A DNA stretch of 64,000 nt from Paenibacillus sp. H1-7 (GCF_022354825.1 NZ_CP031168.1:1427501-1491500); one strand, 5' to 3'. Positions 24,840 to 34,025 are shown, counted from the stretch's first letter. The notes: generated by a model not told the origin, from the sequence alone. Made by a program: numbers and translations.

Positions 24840-26522
24840 ATGAGTAACACGTTCACAGCCGAGGGGAGTCGGCTACATAGGATACAGAGACAATGGTTCA
24901 TTCGTTTGCTCTGCTGCTTGATTTTGCTTGCCGGAATGATTGGAGCTGTGTTTCCGCACGGAGTATCGGCACATGCGGGCTTGCTGCAGTCGGTTCCTGC
25001 CGCTAACGATGAATTGAAGGACCCGCCGGATAAGATCGTCCTGACTTTTAACGAAAGACTGGAAGAAGGCGTCTTCTATATAAAGGTGTTTGACAGCAGC
25101 AAGAAGCAGGTCACGAACGACAAGGCACAGATGAGCGCCGATCGCTTGAGTGTAGAGCTGAAGCTGCCGCAGCTCGGCAAAGGAAGCTATATCGTTACTT
25201 ATCATGTCATCTCGGCGGACGGCCATCCGGTGGAAGGGACGTACTTGTTCGCGGTCGGGCAAAGCTTAAGTCAACAGCCGGTCGAATCGTCGCCGATCAT
25301 GGAGCATATGCATCCGCAGGGCTCTGGTTTATCTACCGGTCTCGGCGTTGTAGACATTTTGCAGTATATTTCGCGGATTTTATATTACATCTTTATGCTC
25401 GCGTTTACCGGGTGGCTGCTGTGGATGCGTTTTGGCAAGAGCAGTCTGAACGCAAGCGCCGAGACCAAAGTCCGGGAGCGCGGTACCCAGCTGCAGCAGG
25501 GCTATTTACTCGCCTTTCTATTCTTCATGTTTACGCACTTGTTTGCTCTTATCGGCGACGGGGGAACAGACGCATTCATCACTACGATTACAAAGACCAG
25601 CATAGGGTATGTGTGGCTGGCGTCTCTTGCTCTGTCGCTGCTTAGCTTCGTTATGCTGCACCGTTCGATAGGATTGGATTTGCTGTGGGTCGTTCTCATC
25701 TGGCTGACCAAAAGCTTCAACGGTCACGCGGCAGCCTTTCAGCCGTTGAAGCAGACTATTCTGCTTGACGTGATCCACTTGGGTGCTGCGGCGATATGGG
25801 TAGGCGGCGTGCTGATGCTGCTTTATTTGTGGAGTACGGATAAAGCGGCGGGGAAAGCTTTCTTTCCGCGGTTTTCCGGCGCAGCCTTTGCATCCATCGT
25901 CCTGCTTACAGTGTCAGGAATATTGACGGCTTTCGTCTTTTTGCCGAATATCGAATATGTGCTGGAAACGAATTGGGGTAAGCTGCTGCTGGTCAAATCC
26001 GGACTTGTCGTCCTGGTAGTTCTGGCGGCAGGAACACTGCGATGGTTGTTCCGCAAACGCGAGGACAGCACCAAGAGCCTGCTGCGAATCGACGCCTTGC
26101 TGGCGCTGCTCATCGCCGGGATTGTAGGGGTATTCACCTATATGACGCCGCTTCCGGCCAATACGCCGCTGAACTGGCACGACATGGGCGAAACGATCCA
26201 TATGACGACGCAAATTTCTCCGACTACACCTGGGGTGAATGATTTTACCGTCAAAGTATGGCTTCCGGAGAAGCTGGGCAAGCCGAAGCAGGTTATTTTG
26301 AAGCTTCAGGATGACAAAGCACCGGACATCGCGCCTCTAGAAGTGCCGCTGGTCTATACGGAGGATAACGTCGTAGAAGATAATTTCGGCGGCTTAAAAA
26401 AGCATACGTACAAAGCGCGCGGACCGTATTTGCCGTACCCGGGGTATTGGAATATCGAGGTGCGCGTCATGGACAGCAACGACGATGAAAAAGTATATAA
26501 AAAGCAAATTCGCGTATTTTAG
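24840..26522 (+). CDS. CopC/CopD-type copper resistance/uptake protein
   Basis: A 560-residue membrane protein like Bacillus YcnJ. A signal/anchor helix (~20-45) ends in VSAHAG, placing a His at the mature N-terminus as in copper-binding CopC. The CopC beta-sandwich (~45-145) contains SADGHPVEGTYLFAVG. About eight transmembrane helices of the CopD domain run from ~175 to 440, and a C-terminal extracytoplasmic domain follows. GAGGAGG sits 11 nt before ATG 24840. It is downstream of nikR and DUF2203. Transport of copper (or nickel, by context) is an inference. Confidence 0.85.
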   Translation: MSNTFTAEGSRLHRIQRQWFIRLLCCLILLAGMIGAVFPHGVSAHAGLLQSVPAANDELKDPPDKIVLTFNERLEEGVFYIKVFDSSKKQVTNDKAQMSADRLSVELKLPQLGKGSYIVTYHVISADGHPVEGTYLFAVGQSLSQQPVESSPIMEHMHPQGSGLSTGLGVVDILQYISRILYYIFMLAFTGWLLWMRFGKSSLNASAETKVRERGTQLQQGYLLAFLFFMFTHLFALIGDGGTDAFITTITKTSIGYVWLASLALSLLSFVMLHRSIGLDLLWVVLIWLTKSFNGHAAAFQPLKQTILLDVIHLGAAAIWVGGVLMLLYLWSTDKAAGKAFFPRFSGAAFASIVLLTVSGILTAFVFLPNIEYVLETNWGKLLLVKSGLVVLVVLAAGTLRWLFRKREDSTKSLLRIDALLALLIAGIVGVFTYMTPLPANTPLNWHDMGETIHMTTQISPTTPGVNDFTVKVWLPEKLGKPKQVILKLQDDKAPDIAPLEVPLVYTEDNVVEDNFGGLKKHTYKARGPYLPYPGYWNIEVRVMDSNDDEKVYKKQIRVF

Positions 26523-26533
26523 CGAATAACAAA

Positions 26534-26576
26534 TAACCCCAATCGGACTTTGATTAGATGTCCGGCTGGGGTTTTG
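26534..26576. terminator. Terminator between convergent copCD and MFS genes
   Basis: CCCCAATCGGAC / GTCCGGCTGGGG stem followed by TTTTG. Confidence 0.8.
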
Positions 26577-26594
26577 CTATTTGTACGGCCAGGC

Positions 26595-27788
26595 TTATCC
26601 GTTAGCCGATTTGGCTCCTTGCAGCGGGGCGGGCTGCTCTTGAGCTTCCGTCTCCTTGGACGCCCGGTATGTGAAATAGAAGAAGACGCGGCTCACGGCA
26701 ATGATGATGAAGCAGCCCCACAACGGGAGGAACGATATCAAGGCTCCGGCTATGAGCGCACCTACGGCGTTCCCCGCATTCATGACGAGCTGGAAATCGG
26801 AGAAGTAAGCCATCTCCTTGCGATGCTTGGAGGCTTCGTTCATCATGATCGTCTGCGATGCAACCTCATGAACGGCCAGACAAAACCCGACCCAGCCCTG
26901 GATGACGACAAGCAGCCAGAACGATTGAACAAACCCGTAAGGCAGCACGGCCAGAGCCATCCCGATAACCGCGGTGCCGTACACCTTAAGAAGGCCGAAC
27001 CGTTCCATGCAGCGGCGGGCGACAGGCAGCAGCAGCGTCGAGACGATACCTGCGATGATGACGAAATAGGCGATTTGCGAGTTGGTCAGCTTCAGTACGT
27101 TGACATGATAAATGACGAACAGCGGAGCGACCATGGCGATCCCGACATTGTTCAGTCCCATCCACCACGTTTTTCGGTCGCATTCCTGAAGCGGCTTCAT
27201 CCAAGTCAGGCGGATCGGCTTCTTTTCCCGCGGTGCCAGCTCTGCGATGAGCGACATGCCGGCGAAGGTAGCGAGACAGCCTACGAGCATCGAGAACACG
27301 TAGTTTTTCGGAAACATCCAGTCGAAAGCGTCCAAATAATAGCCGATGCCGAAGCTCCCGAAGGTGACGATCACAATGCCGATAATTTTATTATTGCTAA
27401 AAATTTTGGGGAATTCGTCCGGCGCGACCCATTTGCGCATAATAGCCGGCTGCTGCGCTCCCGTTATCATGACGGCTACGGCATTGATACACCAGAAAAA
27501 CAGCAGGAACGGGATAGGATGTGACAGCAGTGCGGCAAAAGCCATGCAGAGGAAGGCCGCCTGGCGGACGTAGCCGCTAACGAGAAAAACGCCTCTGGTT
27601 ACAGGCAGCTGTCGAGTAAGAAAGGCCAACGACAATGCGCAGAACAGAGGCGGAAGAGAGTTCGATAAGGCGATTTCAAAATTGCTCGCTCCGAGACGGG
27701 CGATAAGTACTTGGAGAAAAGTAAAGAAACTGACGCTTTTCATATTTTGCAGAGCCGCGTCCATGTAAATTCGTGTCGTAAGCTTCAT
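26595..27788 (-). CDS. Major facilitator superfamily transporter
   Basis: About 397 residues with 12 predicted hydrophobic helices in two halves and a polar central loop (LAPREKKPIRLTWMKPLQECDRKTWW). The protein lacks a strong MFS motif A and resembles the uncharacterised MFS proteins found with spore-former genomes. The C-terminal tail is hydrophilic (QEQPAPLQGAKSANG). An upstream TTG at 27797 is an alternative start; AAAGGAAAGG could serve either. It lies downstream of the aldo/keto reductase on the same strand. Substrate unknown. Confidence 0.78.
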   Translation of the reverse strand: MKLTTRIYMDAALQNMKSVSFFTFLQVLIARLGASNFEIALSNSLPPLFCALSLAFLTRQLPVTRGVFLVSGYVRQAAFLCMAFAALLSHPIPFLLFFWCINAVAVMITGAQQPAIMRKWVAPDEFPKIFSNNKIIGIVIVTFGSFGIGYYLDAFDWMFPKNYVFSMLVGCLATFAGMSLIAELAPREKKPIRLTWMKPLQECDRKTWWMGLNNVGIAMVAPLFVIYHVNVLKLTNSQIAYFVIIAGIVSTLLLPVARRCMERFGLLKVYGTAVIGMALAVLPYGFVQSFWLLVVIQGWVGFCLAVHEVASQTIMMNEASKHRKEMAYFSDFQLVMNAGNAVGALIAGALISFLPLWGCFIIIAVSRVFFYFTYRASKETEAQEQPAPLQGAKSANG

Positions 27789-27931
27789 CGGTTTCAAGAC
27801 CTTTCCTTTAGCTGGCTGTGATGGGTGAACCCCGCTTTGATGCGTTCACGAACTAGCATACCGCAACCCTGCAACCGAATAACATGGACGGTTCTGTCTA
27901 AAAACATGGATTTTTTTGCTTTGCCTAAAGC

Positions 27932-28852
27932 CTACTCTTTCCAGCTTTGCTTGTGCAGGTCGGACACAAATTCCGCCGCCGCTGCGTTCGAGATGACCTG
28001 CTCAGGGCTCTTGCAGCCCGGAATGACCGACGTTACGGCGGGATGCTTCAAGCACCAGGCCAACGCCCACGTAGCCATGTCCATGCCTTCAGGCACTTCG
28101 TTCTCGCGGATGCGCGCCGTTTCCTCCAGCTTGGCGATCGTTTGCTCCTTGTCGTGGCGGTTGCGCACATCGTTATCCGGGAATACGGCGCCCGGCTTGT
28201 ATTTGCCGCTCAAATAGCCGCTCGCCAGCGGAACGCGCGCCAATACGCCCAAATCCTGCTCCTCGCAGGAAGGAAAAACCCGCTCTTCAGGGCGGCGGTC
28301 GAGACGGTTATAGACGACCTGAATCGCTTGGGAATTGACTTTCGTCGAAGCCGCGGTCTGATGGAGGTTATCGTTGCTTCCGATCGATGTGCCCAGATGG
28401 CGGATTTTGCCCGCTTGCACCTGTTTGTCGAGCAGCGTCCACAGCTCGTCCTGATCGAACGCTTCGTCCGAGCCCGAATGGAACTGATACAGATCGATAT
28501 AGTCGGTTTTCAAAGCCTTCAAGGACGCTTCCAGCTGGCTTAACACTTCCTGAGGCGACCAATGCTGCGTGCGCTCCTGATGACCGTGAAAATGATGCCC
28601 GAATTTCGTGGCAATAACCCAGTCCTCGCGGCGGTTGCGTGCAACATAGTTCCCGATCAAGGATTCCGATGTATGGTCGCCATAGCATTCAGCCGTGTCG
28701 ATCAAGTTGATGCCGGAATCTTTGGCTTGATCGAGTATCGCGTCCGCTTCCTCCTGCGTGAACGCCTTACCCCATTCTCCTCCGAACTGCCACGTGCCGA
28801 CCCCGATCACAGAAACCTTCATATTCGTTTTGCCTAATCTGCGGTATTTCAC
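27932..28852 (-). CDS. Aldo/keto reductase
   Basis: A 306-residue (beta/alpha)8 NAD(P)H oxidoreductase. The catalytic tetrad is visible: Asp and Tyr in LIDTAECYGDHTSE, Lys in VIATKFGHHF and His in LYQFHSG. The cofactor end reads SVIPGCKSPEQVISNAAA. The N-terminus KYRRLGKTNMKVSVIGVGTWQFG is typical of the YccK/IolS branch. GGGGAGGG six nt upstream favours the GTG at 28852 over the longer frame. Substrate unknown. Confidence 0.9.
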   Translation of the reverse strand: MKYRRLGKTNMKVSVIGVGTWQFGGEWGKAFTQEEADAILDQAKDSGINLIDTAECYGDHTSESLIGNYVARNRREDWVIATKFGHHFHGHQERTQHWSPQEVLSQLEASLKALKTDYIDLYQFHSGSDEAFDQDELWTLLDKQVQAGKIRHLGTSIGSNDNLHQTAASTKVNSQAIQVVYNRLDRRPEERVFPSCEEQDLGVLARVPLASGYLSGKYKPGAVFPDNDVRNRHDKEQTIAKLEETARIRENEVPEGMDMATWALAWCLKHPAVTSVIPGCKSPEQVISNAAAAEFVSDLHKQSWKE

Positions 28853-28929
28853 ATGAATCCCTCCCCGGAAATGGTTGCCTATCTCTTTCATATTAACGAT
28901 AACACCGCAACGATGTCAAAAGAGCCCAT

Positions 28930-28959
28930 TTGAATTCTCACTATAAGATGGAATAAAAT
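28930..28959 (+). promoter_or_regulatory. Putative promoter of lipoprotein gene
   Basis: TTGAAT (28930-28935), an 18-nt spacer and TAAAAT (28954-28959). Confidence 0.5.
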
Positions 28960-29010
28960 AGGGCAAGCGGAACCAAATTAGGTATAAGGCAATTTAGGAG
29001 GTACTACGGT

Positions 29011-29493
29011 ATGATGAAATTATTTTTGCGAGGGCCAGTGCTCATCCTTATCATCGCGGCTTTGGCATTGACTGCCTGCAATAAAGGCAATTCGGCGAAT
29101 ACGGGGAATCCGGCTGATTCCAAGCCGAACGATGCCGCGGCAATGACTGCGACGACCCTCCAGGGCGATTCGCCTCATTGGCGTGTCAAGCTGAACTATA
29201 CGCCCAAGGGGAACAACAAGTTTCAGGAAGTTGTGGTCATAGAAAATAAGCTGGACGAGAACCTCGAAGAAGTAACGGTAACCATTGTCCGCAAAAACGG
29301 GGAAACCCAGAAAAACGATCTAGCCGAACCGTCGGTCATGAAACCGGGAGCATCCTTCACTCTGCAAAATATAAACGAGGTCGCAAGCTGGAAGGATACG
29401 GACCAGGTCCAAGTCGAATGGAAAGCCGATGGTCGCAGAACCAAAGAATATTTGACGGTTGACAATAAAACTGCAGCCGCGCCTGCCAAGTAG
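29011..29493 (+). CDS. Small secreted lipoprotein, unknown function
   Basis: 160 residues with a lipoprotein signal peptide (lipobox LTAC, Cys23), a low-complexity Asn/Ala/Pro spacer (24-50), and a small beta-rich domain (~50-150: WRVKLNYTPKGNN...EVVVIENKL). Alternating hydrophobic strands suggest an Ig-like fold. TTTAGGAGGT stands before the double ATG. It lies 89 nt ahead of signal peptidase I on the same strand. No family is recognised. Confidence 0.72.
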   Translation: MMKLFLRGPVLILIIAALALTACNKGNSANTGNPADSKPNDAAAMTATTLQGDSPHWRVKLNYTPKGNNKFQEVVVIENKLDENLEEVTVTIVRKNGETQKNDLAEPSVMKPGASFTLQNINEVASWKDTDQVQVEWKADGRRTKEYLTVDNKTAAAPAK

Positions 29494-29582
29494 CGGGATT
29501 GTAAAAATTTTATGTTGCTTTAATCTTTCTTTTGCCGAATTGGTGTAGAGTGGACAAAGAGACGGCAAAAGGAGCTGAAGAG

Positions 29583-30107
29583 ATGCAACGAGTGAAACGG
29601 TGGATCAAAGAGTGGGTCCCTACCTTGGCAATCGCTGTGGTTGTCAGCTTTACGTTCAATACCTATGTGGCGCAAGGCATGAAAGTGCCGACAGGTTCGA
29701 TGCTGCCTACAATCCAGCTGGAAGATAAAATATTGGTGGAGAAAATGGTCAAGCTGACCGATTTTCAATTCGGCGATGTCGTCGTATTTTACCCGCCTCT
29801 TCCGGATCAGGCCGATCAACGCTTCGTCAAGCGGTTAATCGGGTTGCCTGGAGATACGATTGAAATCAAGGACGGCACGCTGATCCGCAACGGGCAGAAG
29901 GTAGACGAGCCTTATGTGCAAGAGCCGATGAGCTACACGTTCGGTCCTGTAACGGTTCCTGAGGATAACTATTTCTTCCTGGGAGACAACCGAAACGATA
30001 GTCTCGATTCCCACCTATGGCCGACGCCGTTTGTGGACAAAAGCCAGCTTGTCGGGAAAGTACTGTTCCGCTACTACCCGTTCAATCATATAGGCAGCTT
30101 GGACTAA
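29583..30107 (+). CDS. lepB: Signal peptidase I
   Basis: A 174-residue type I signal peptidase with one N-terminal transmembrane anchor (~12-30), the catalytic Ser39 in PTGSMLPT and the general-base Lys83 in RFVKRLIGLPGD. The box E motif LGDNRNDSLDSHLWP is intact. It cleaves signal peptides of exported proteins on the outer membrane face. AAAAGGAG precedes ATG 29583; the longer frame has no ribosome site. The single anchor and short length are typical of Bacillus Sip proteins. Confidence 0.93.
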   Translation: MQRVKRWIKEWVPTLAIAVVVSFTFNTYVAQGMKVPTGSMLPTIQLEDKILVEKMVKLTDFQFGDVVVFYPPLPDQADQRFVKRLIGLPGDTIEIKDGTLIRNGQKVDEPYVQEPMSYTFGPVTVPEDNYFFLGDNRNDSLDSHLWPTPFVDKSQLVGKVLFRYYPFNHIGSLD

Positions 30108-30181
30108 CAGACGGTATGCGCAGACCGCGCGAATAAACGAAGCACTTCCTGCCGGTAAGAGCACCGCGGGGGGTGTTTTTT

Positions 30182-30189
30182 GGTATAAT
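30182..30189 (+). promoter_or_regulatory. Extended -10 promoter of DUF402 gene
   Basis: GGTATAAT preceded by T (TGG-TATAAT) at 30182-30189, just after a weak CACC/GGTG hairpin with a T-run that could end the signal peptidase transcript. Confidence 0.5.
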
Positions 30190-30250
30190 GAACCAGTATG
30201 ATTGGTTAGAAGAAAGGCGTTATTAAGAGCGAGTTGCGAGGATGGGATGC

Positions 30251-30763
30251 ATGGAGCCGAATCAAATACTTACGATCCAATCTTTGAAGTACGGGGATCG
30301 TCTGCACTATGAATGGAACACTCGGCTGTTGGAGAGGACCGGGGAGCATTTATTTGTGTTAAGCGAAGCCGGACGGCAGTTGAAGCATTACACCAGGGGC
30401 AAAACATTTACAATGAACAACTGGACGATTGAGTTCTTTTCCTTCCAGTCCTGGTTTACGGTCAGCGCGGAAGTGATTGATGGCCAAATCAAGCAATATT
30501 ACTGCAACATCAACCAGCCGGCCAAGGCTAACGGGGATGTGGTCTCGTTTGTCGATCTCGATCTGGATCTTATTTATAGAAACGGAGAGTGGAAAGTGGT
30601 CGACGAGGACGAATTTGCGCTTCATTCGGTGCAGCTCGGTTACCCCGACGAGTTGATCCGCAGGGCCAGAGAAGAGCTGGAAAGCTTGCAGCGCCGGATT
30701 GCGGCCGAGCTGTTCCCGTTCGACGGCACGCTAGAGCGTTTTATTCCGCTGATCCCGGTGTAA
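30251..30763 (+). CDS. DUF402 / nucleotide phosphatase (NtdP-like) protein
   Basis: A 170-residue protein of the DUF402 beta-barrel family, which includes nucleoside tri/diphosphatases of the B. subtilis YgaC type. Core residues typical of the family are present: W in NNWTIEFFSFQSWFTVSAEVIDG, YYCNINQPA, the acidic strand FVDLDLDLIY and DEDEFALH, where clustered Asp residues would bind a divalent metal. A helical C-terminus follows. GAGG at 30238-30241 suits ATG 30251 better than ATG 30242. Confidence 0.82.
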   Translation: MEPNQILTIQSLKYGDRLHYEWNTRLLERTGEHLFVLSEAGRQLKHYTRGKTFTMNNWTIEFFSFQSWFTVSAEVIDGQIKQYYCNINQPAKANGDVVSFVDLDLDLIYRNGEWKVVDEDEFALHSVQLGYPDELIRRAREELESLQRRIAAELFPFDGTLERFIPLIPV

Positions 30764-30841
30764 CAGGGGATTTTCCTCTGGACAATGCCGGGGGAGAGGA
30801 ATATAATGGGAAGTATCCGCTGAAACGGCGGAAGCGCTTGC

Positions 30842-30912
30842 GCGGGTGTAGTTCAATGGCAGAACTCCAGCTTCCCAAGCTGGTGGCGTGGGTTCGATTC
30901 CCATCACCCGCT
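30842..30912 (+). tRNA. tRNA-Gly (CCC)
   Basis: Acceptor GCGGGTG/CACCCGC, D-arm AGTTCAATGGCAGAACT, anticodon stem CCAGC/GCTGG with loop TTCCCAA (anticodon CCC), T-arm GTGGGTTCGATTCCCAT, discriminator T. No CCA is encoded. A strong AT-rich terminator follows. Confidence 0.95.
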
Positions 30913-30918
30913 TATGAG

Positions 30919-30945
30919 AAAAACCCTTTTATATAAAGGGTTTTT
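30919..30945 (+). terminator. Terminator after tRNA-Gly
   Basis: AAAAACCCTTT / AAAGGGTTTTT stem, then TTTTT-C-TTTTTT. Confidence 0.8.
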
Positions 30946-31148
30946 CTTTTTTATCTATGCTAAGTGCAATCTGCTCACCCCCCGATGTAATAGGACGTAT
31001 TGAATGATGCAGCTAAATTTATTGGAAAAAGTTGTTATTTTATAAGGATTTCATCATTAGCCTCAACCAAAAAGCAGAAGATGGGGACAATACTTCAATG
31101 AAGCTACTTCAATCCATCTTGTATTGCATGGAGTGACTCCATGACGGA

Positions 31149-31331
31149 ATGCCCCATTCCAGGACACTCCAAAATGGACTCTTTGAATTGAGACCCGGAA
31201 GGCACCGTATCACTTATTTCTTCTGGAAGGGAAAGATTATCTTGCTGACGGAATTCCGCAAGAACACTAATCAGACAAGCAAGTTAGAATTGCAACGGGC
31301 ATTGGATAGAATGAATGATTGGAAAAAATGA
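31149..31331 (+). pseudogene. HigB/RelE-type toxin, N-terminally truncated
   Basis: The 60 codons read PHSRTLQNGLFELRPGRHRITYFFWKGKIILLTEFRKNTNQTS, the C-terminal half of the phage Gp49/HigB toxin family (normally ~110 residues). The frame is closed by TGA at 31134, and the N-terminal half is not recognisable in frame, so the toxin is probably dead. The antitoxin remnant follows, as in HigBA order. Confidence 0.65.
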
Positions 31332-31419
31332 AATCCTTAAGGAAGAAGTTCTTGGTCGGATGAAGGGCATCGCAGGGGCCACTCCGATCCCGAAATTGAA
31401 CGACAGGAGGTGATTCACA

Positions 31420-31725
31420 TGGATAATTATCAAGGTCCAATCGATTTCAGCGAATTAAAAAAGAATATGACAGCTATCAACGATACCGACAAGGAAGTCT
31501 TAGCTCAGATGGCAAGACTAGTTAACGAGATCACCCGCAGAAGGAAAGTACCGGGTTAACTCAGGCCGAGGTTGCAAAACGCGCGGGAATTACGCAAGCT
31601 CAAGTTGCACGTTTGGAAATTCACACACGGTTCCATCCATGGAAACAGTCATGAAAGTAGCCTTCGCGCTCGGCTTGAAGATCGGTCTCGAAGAAGCGGC
31701 AGCTTCCCAATACGTGCATGCTTAA
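31420..31725 (+). pseudogene. HigA/XRE-type antitoxin with two frameshifts
   Basis: ATG 31420 after CAGGAGGTG encodes MDNYQGPIDFSELKKNMTAI...ITRRRK, then stops at TAA 31558. A frame change near 31545 restores GLTQAEVAKRAGITQAQVARLE (an XRE helix-turn-helix). A second change near 31625 restores SMETVMKVAFALGLKIGLEEA...YVHA to 31725. The three pieces together make one ~100-residue HigA-type antitoxin. It is decayed along with the toxin. Confidence 0.7.
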
Positions 31726-31768
31726 TTTATCGTGAACTTCATCACCTTCTAAATCATAACCCCTCTAT

Positions 31769-31798
31769 GGAGAGCCTGAACCGGCTCTCCTTTTTTTT
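31769..31798 (+). terminator. Terminator after decayed TA locus
   Basis: GGAGAGCC-TGAACC-GGCTCTCC followed by eight T. Confidence 0.85.
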
Positions 31799-32225
31799 GT
31801 TAATAATAAAGATAACATCAACTTGGAATGGAAAATTGGTGGATAACACCCTTTGTGCATTGTTCTTGGAAGGAGAGAAGATGGATTTGCATTGAGAAAA
31901 GTGGAATAACGTATACATAGCCGTTACTGTCCATACCGTTTTTCCGTCACTTTTACACCAATCAAACCAAGCTTACAACTTGGAACGATTGGCGTTTTTT
32001 TTTGCATTGTGCATGGTCCACATACCCAAATTTACTAAAAATATATATTCAATTAACAATGGACGAACAAAACGAAATTACAATACAAGAAAATGCTATA
32101 TAAAACAATGAAATAAATAATATTTTAATTGTTTTACATTGTTTTCTTTGAGGGGGAATATCATCCATATCGTGATGGCAATAGCAGAACGAGCTGATAA
32201 TTATGCAAAACAGGAGCACAACTAC
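31799..32225. other. AT-rich intergenic region
   Basis: Markedly AT-rich compared with flanks. It contains a second terminator-like structure (31958-32003: CCAATC...CCAAG/CTTGG...GATTGG then T9) and an AAAACAAT-N18-ATTGTTTT inverted repeat (about 32103-32136) upstream of the HupE module. No supported gene. Confidence 0.5.
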
Positions 32226-32912
32226 ATGAAACAACGAAAGACAGTAAAATTACGGATATTTTCATTATTGCTAGCTTGGCTACTATTTTTTCTTCCTAGT
32301 GGGGCAACGGCCCACGGACCGTCTTTTGGGTATTCGCATATAACACTCCAAGAGGAAGGGATGCGCTACGAACTGCTGCTTCTGCCGGACGAAATGAGCC
32401 CGCTTCTAAATCTCGATGTAGATCAGGACGGTTCATTCACAATCGAGGAAGCCAAGCAAAAGGAATCCGAAATGAAGGAGTTTGTATCGCGAGGACTGTC
32501 CGTCAAAGCGGACGGAGCCGAGTTGCAAGCGAAGCTTGGATCTATGGAAATGATTGAACAAGGGTTAGGAATTCCGATGATTAAGCTGAATTTTGACTAC
32601 AATTTTGGGAAGGAAGTCAAGGAGCTGGCCATCAAGTACAATCTCTTGTTCACGAACGTCAGTCCGACACATCACAACTTTGCTACGATTACTTCGCTGG
32701 ACGGTTCGACGAGCGAGCATGATTTTGATAGAAGTCATCCAATGTTAAAGCTGTATATGGATCCTCATAGTCCACAAGCGATCGTTGATCGGATGATCAA
32801 GATACCTTCATGGATCTTGCTCGTTTCGCTGTTGCTGCTGATTGCAGCGATTCTACTGGCAGTCCGGGGATTGTATCTGAAAAAAATGAAAACAAAAAGG
32901 AGAAGAAAATAA
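32226..32912 (+). CDS. Exported membrane-anchored protein with EF-hand-like loop, partner of HupE
   Basis: 228 residues. A signal peptide (MKQRKTVKLRIFSLLLAWLL...) ends near ATAHGPSFGYSHI, leaving a His close to the mature N-terminus. A calcium-loop-like DVDQDGSFTIEEA (D-x-D-x-D-G-x-x-x-x-E-E) lies near residue 65, then beta-rich sequence with HHNF and SEHDFDRSHP, a C-terminal transmembrane helix and a KKMKTKRRRK tail. GGAG nine nt upstream sets ATG 32226; the longer frame to 32139 lacks one. The stop overlaps the hupE start (TAATG). I infer an extracytoplasmic metal-handling partner. Confidence 0.72.
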   Translation: MKQRKTVKLRIFSLLLAWLLFFLPSGATAHGPSFGYSHITLQEEGMRYELLLLPDEMSPLLNLDVDQDGSFTIEEAKQKESEMKEFVSRGLSVKADGAELQAKLGSMEMIEQGLGIPMIKLNFDYNFGKEVKELAIKYNLLFTNVSPTHHNFATITSLDGSTSEHDFDRSHPMLKLYMDPHSPQAIVDRMIKIPSWILLVSLLLLIAAILLAVRGLYLKKMKTKRRRK

Positions 32913-33472
32913 TGGAAGTAGCAATTCCGGATTGGCTGTTTACATTGGGAAGTTATATTGCCTATGGGATGGAGCATCTGTTCACAGGGTACGATCATCT
33001 GTTATTCCTATTAGGCTTGGTCATTGTGCGTCTGAAGTGGAGTGAATATTTGAAAATCATCACTTCCTTCACGGTCGGACACAGTATCACTTTGGCTTTG
33101 GCAGCACTCGGAATCGTCCAGATCCCCGGGGCCATCATTGAGCCTTTAATTGCACTAAGCATTGTTTTTGTGGCAGTAGAAAATATGCTGCGCAAAGAGC
33201 ATAAATGGCGCTGGCTGATTACGGCATGCTTCGGACTTATTCATGGCTTCGGATTCGCGGGAGTGCTGGAGGGCAGATTTTCAGGGAATGTTGCTCTTCC
33301 GTTGTTCTCCTTTAATCTAGGCATTGAGCTGGGACAGCTGGCTATTTTCCTTGTTCTTTTGCCAATCATCACTAAAATCGGGCGCACCCGCTGGAATGCT
33401 CCTACGGTCTATGGCATATCGGGCATCATCGGTTTGTTCGGTATTTATTGGTTCCTCGAGCGCGTGGTATAA
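32912..33472 (+). CDS. HupE/UreJ-family membrane protein
   Basis: A 186-residue protein with about six transmembrane helices and the family metal motif YGMEHLFTGYDHLLFLLGL (H-x4-G-x-D-H), plus a second His motif FTVGHSITLALA and GLIHGFGFAG. HupE/UreJ proteins are implicated in nickel or other metal passage to hydrogenase and urease, and many occur without those enzymes. No hydrogenase or urease gene is in the window. AAAGGAG precedes ATG 32912, which overlaps the upstream stop, so the two are co-translated. Confidence 0.88.
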   Translation: MEVAIPDWLFTLGSYIAYGMEHLFTGYDHLLFLLGLVIVRLKWSEYLKIITSFTVGHSITLALAALGIVQIPGAIIEPLIALSIVFVAVENMLRKEHKWRWLITACFGLIHGFGFAGVLEGRFSGNVALPLFSFNLGIELGQLAIFLVLLPIITKIGRTRWNAPTVYGISGIIGLFGIYWFLERVV

Positions 33473-34025
33473 GGCTTCATCTTAGTAGACTTCCCCTTCT
33501 TGTTTGCCATACTGTTGACTGTCGGCCAGCAGCATTGACGCTGTCTGTCGTTGTCGCCGCCACGATTCCGGCGATACCGAATCAGTCTCTATGCCGGCAG
33601 TCACACAACTGACCCGTCCCCCATTTCCTAGTCGCTGTCGTCCCCAATTTATGCAAAGGATTGTTCGTTAATTGAACTCTTTTACAGCTTCTTTTCCTAT
33701 GCGAATGCTTACAATGGTTTGTCCATCGGTTCTATCGCTGCCCTATAATTCGTACTCGACTCTACTTATATTTTTAGGTTTGTTTCGTGATGTTTACAAA
33801 ATCATTAGATTGAATTAACATTCCGCAAACAAACCGCGAATAAAATGCAATTGAATACTGCAAGAAAACAACTAATCAATGTAAATAAATTGTGGTTTTG
33901 TGTTGTTTTGTTGAACGAGGGAGGAATGCCTATCTTAAATCGCACGGAACCTTGTACCTTTGTCTTCTTAGTCACTGTTCAGTAGGCAACATGTCTCAAG
34001 TACTCACCATTAAGGAGGGCTCTTT
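33473..34025. other. Intergenic region upstream of the SLH surface protein
   Basis: About 550 nt with no supported gene. The first third is GC-rich, the last ~250 nt AT-rich with an AAAACAAC-N29-GTTGTTTT inverted repeat (about 33866-33911). TTAAGGAGGG just before 34026 is the ribosome site of the next gene. No clear promoter was called. Confidence 0.5.
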
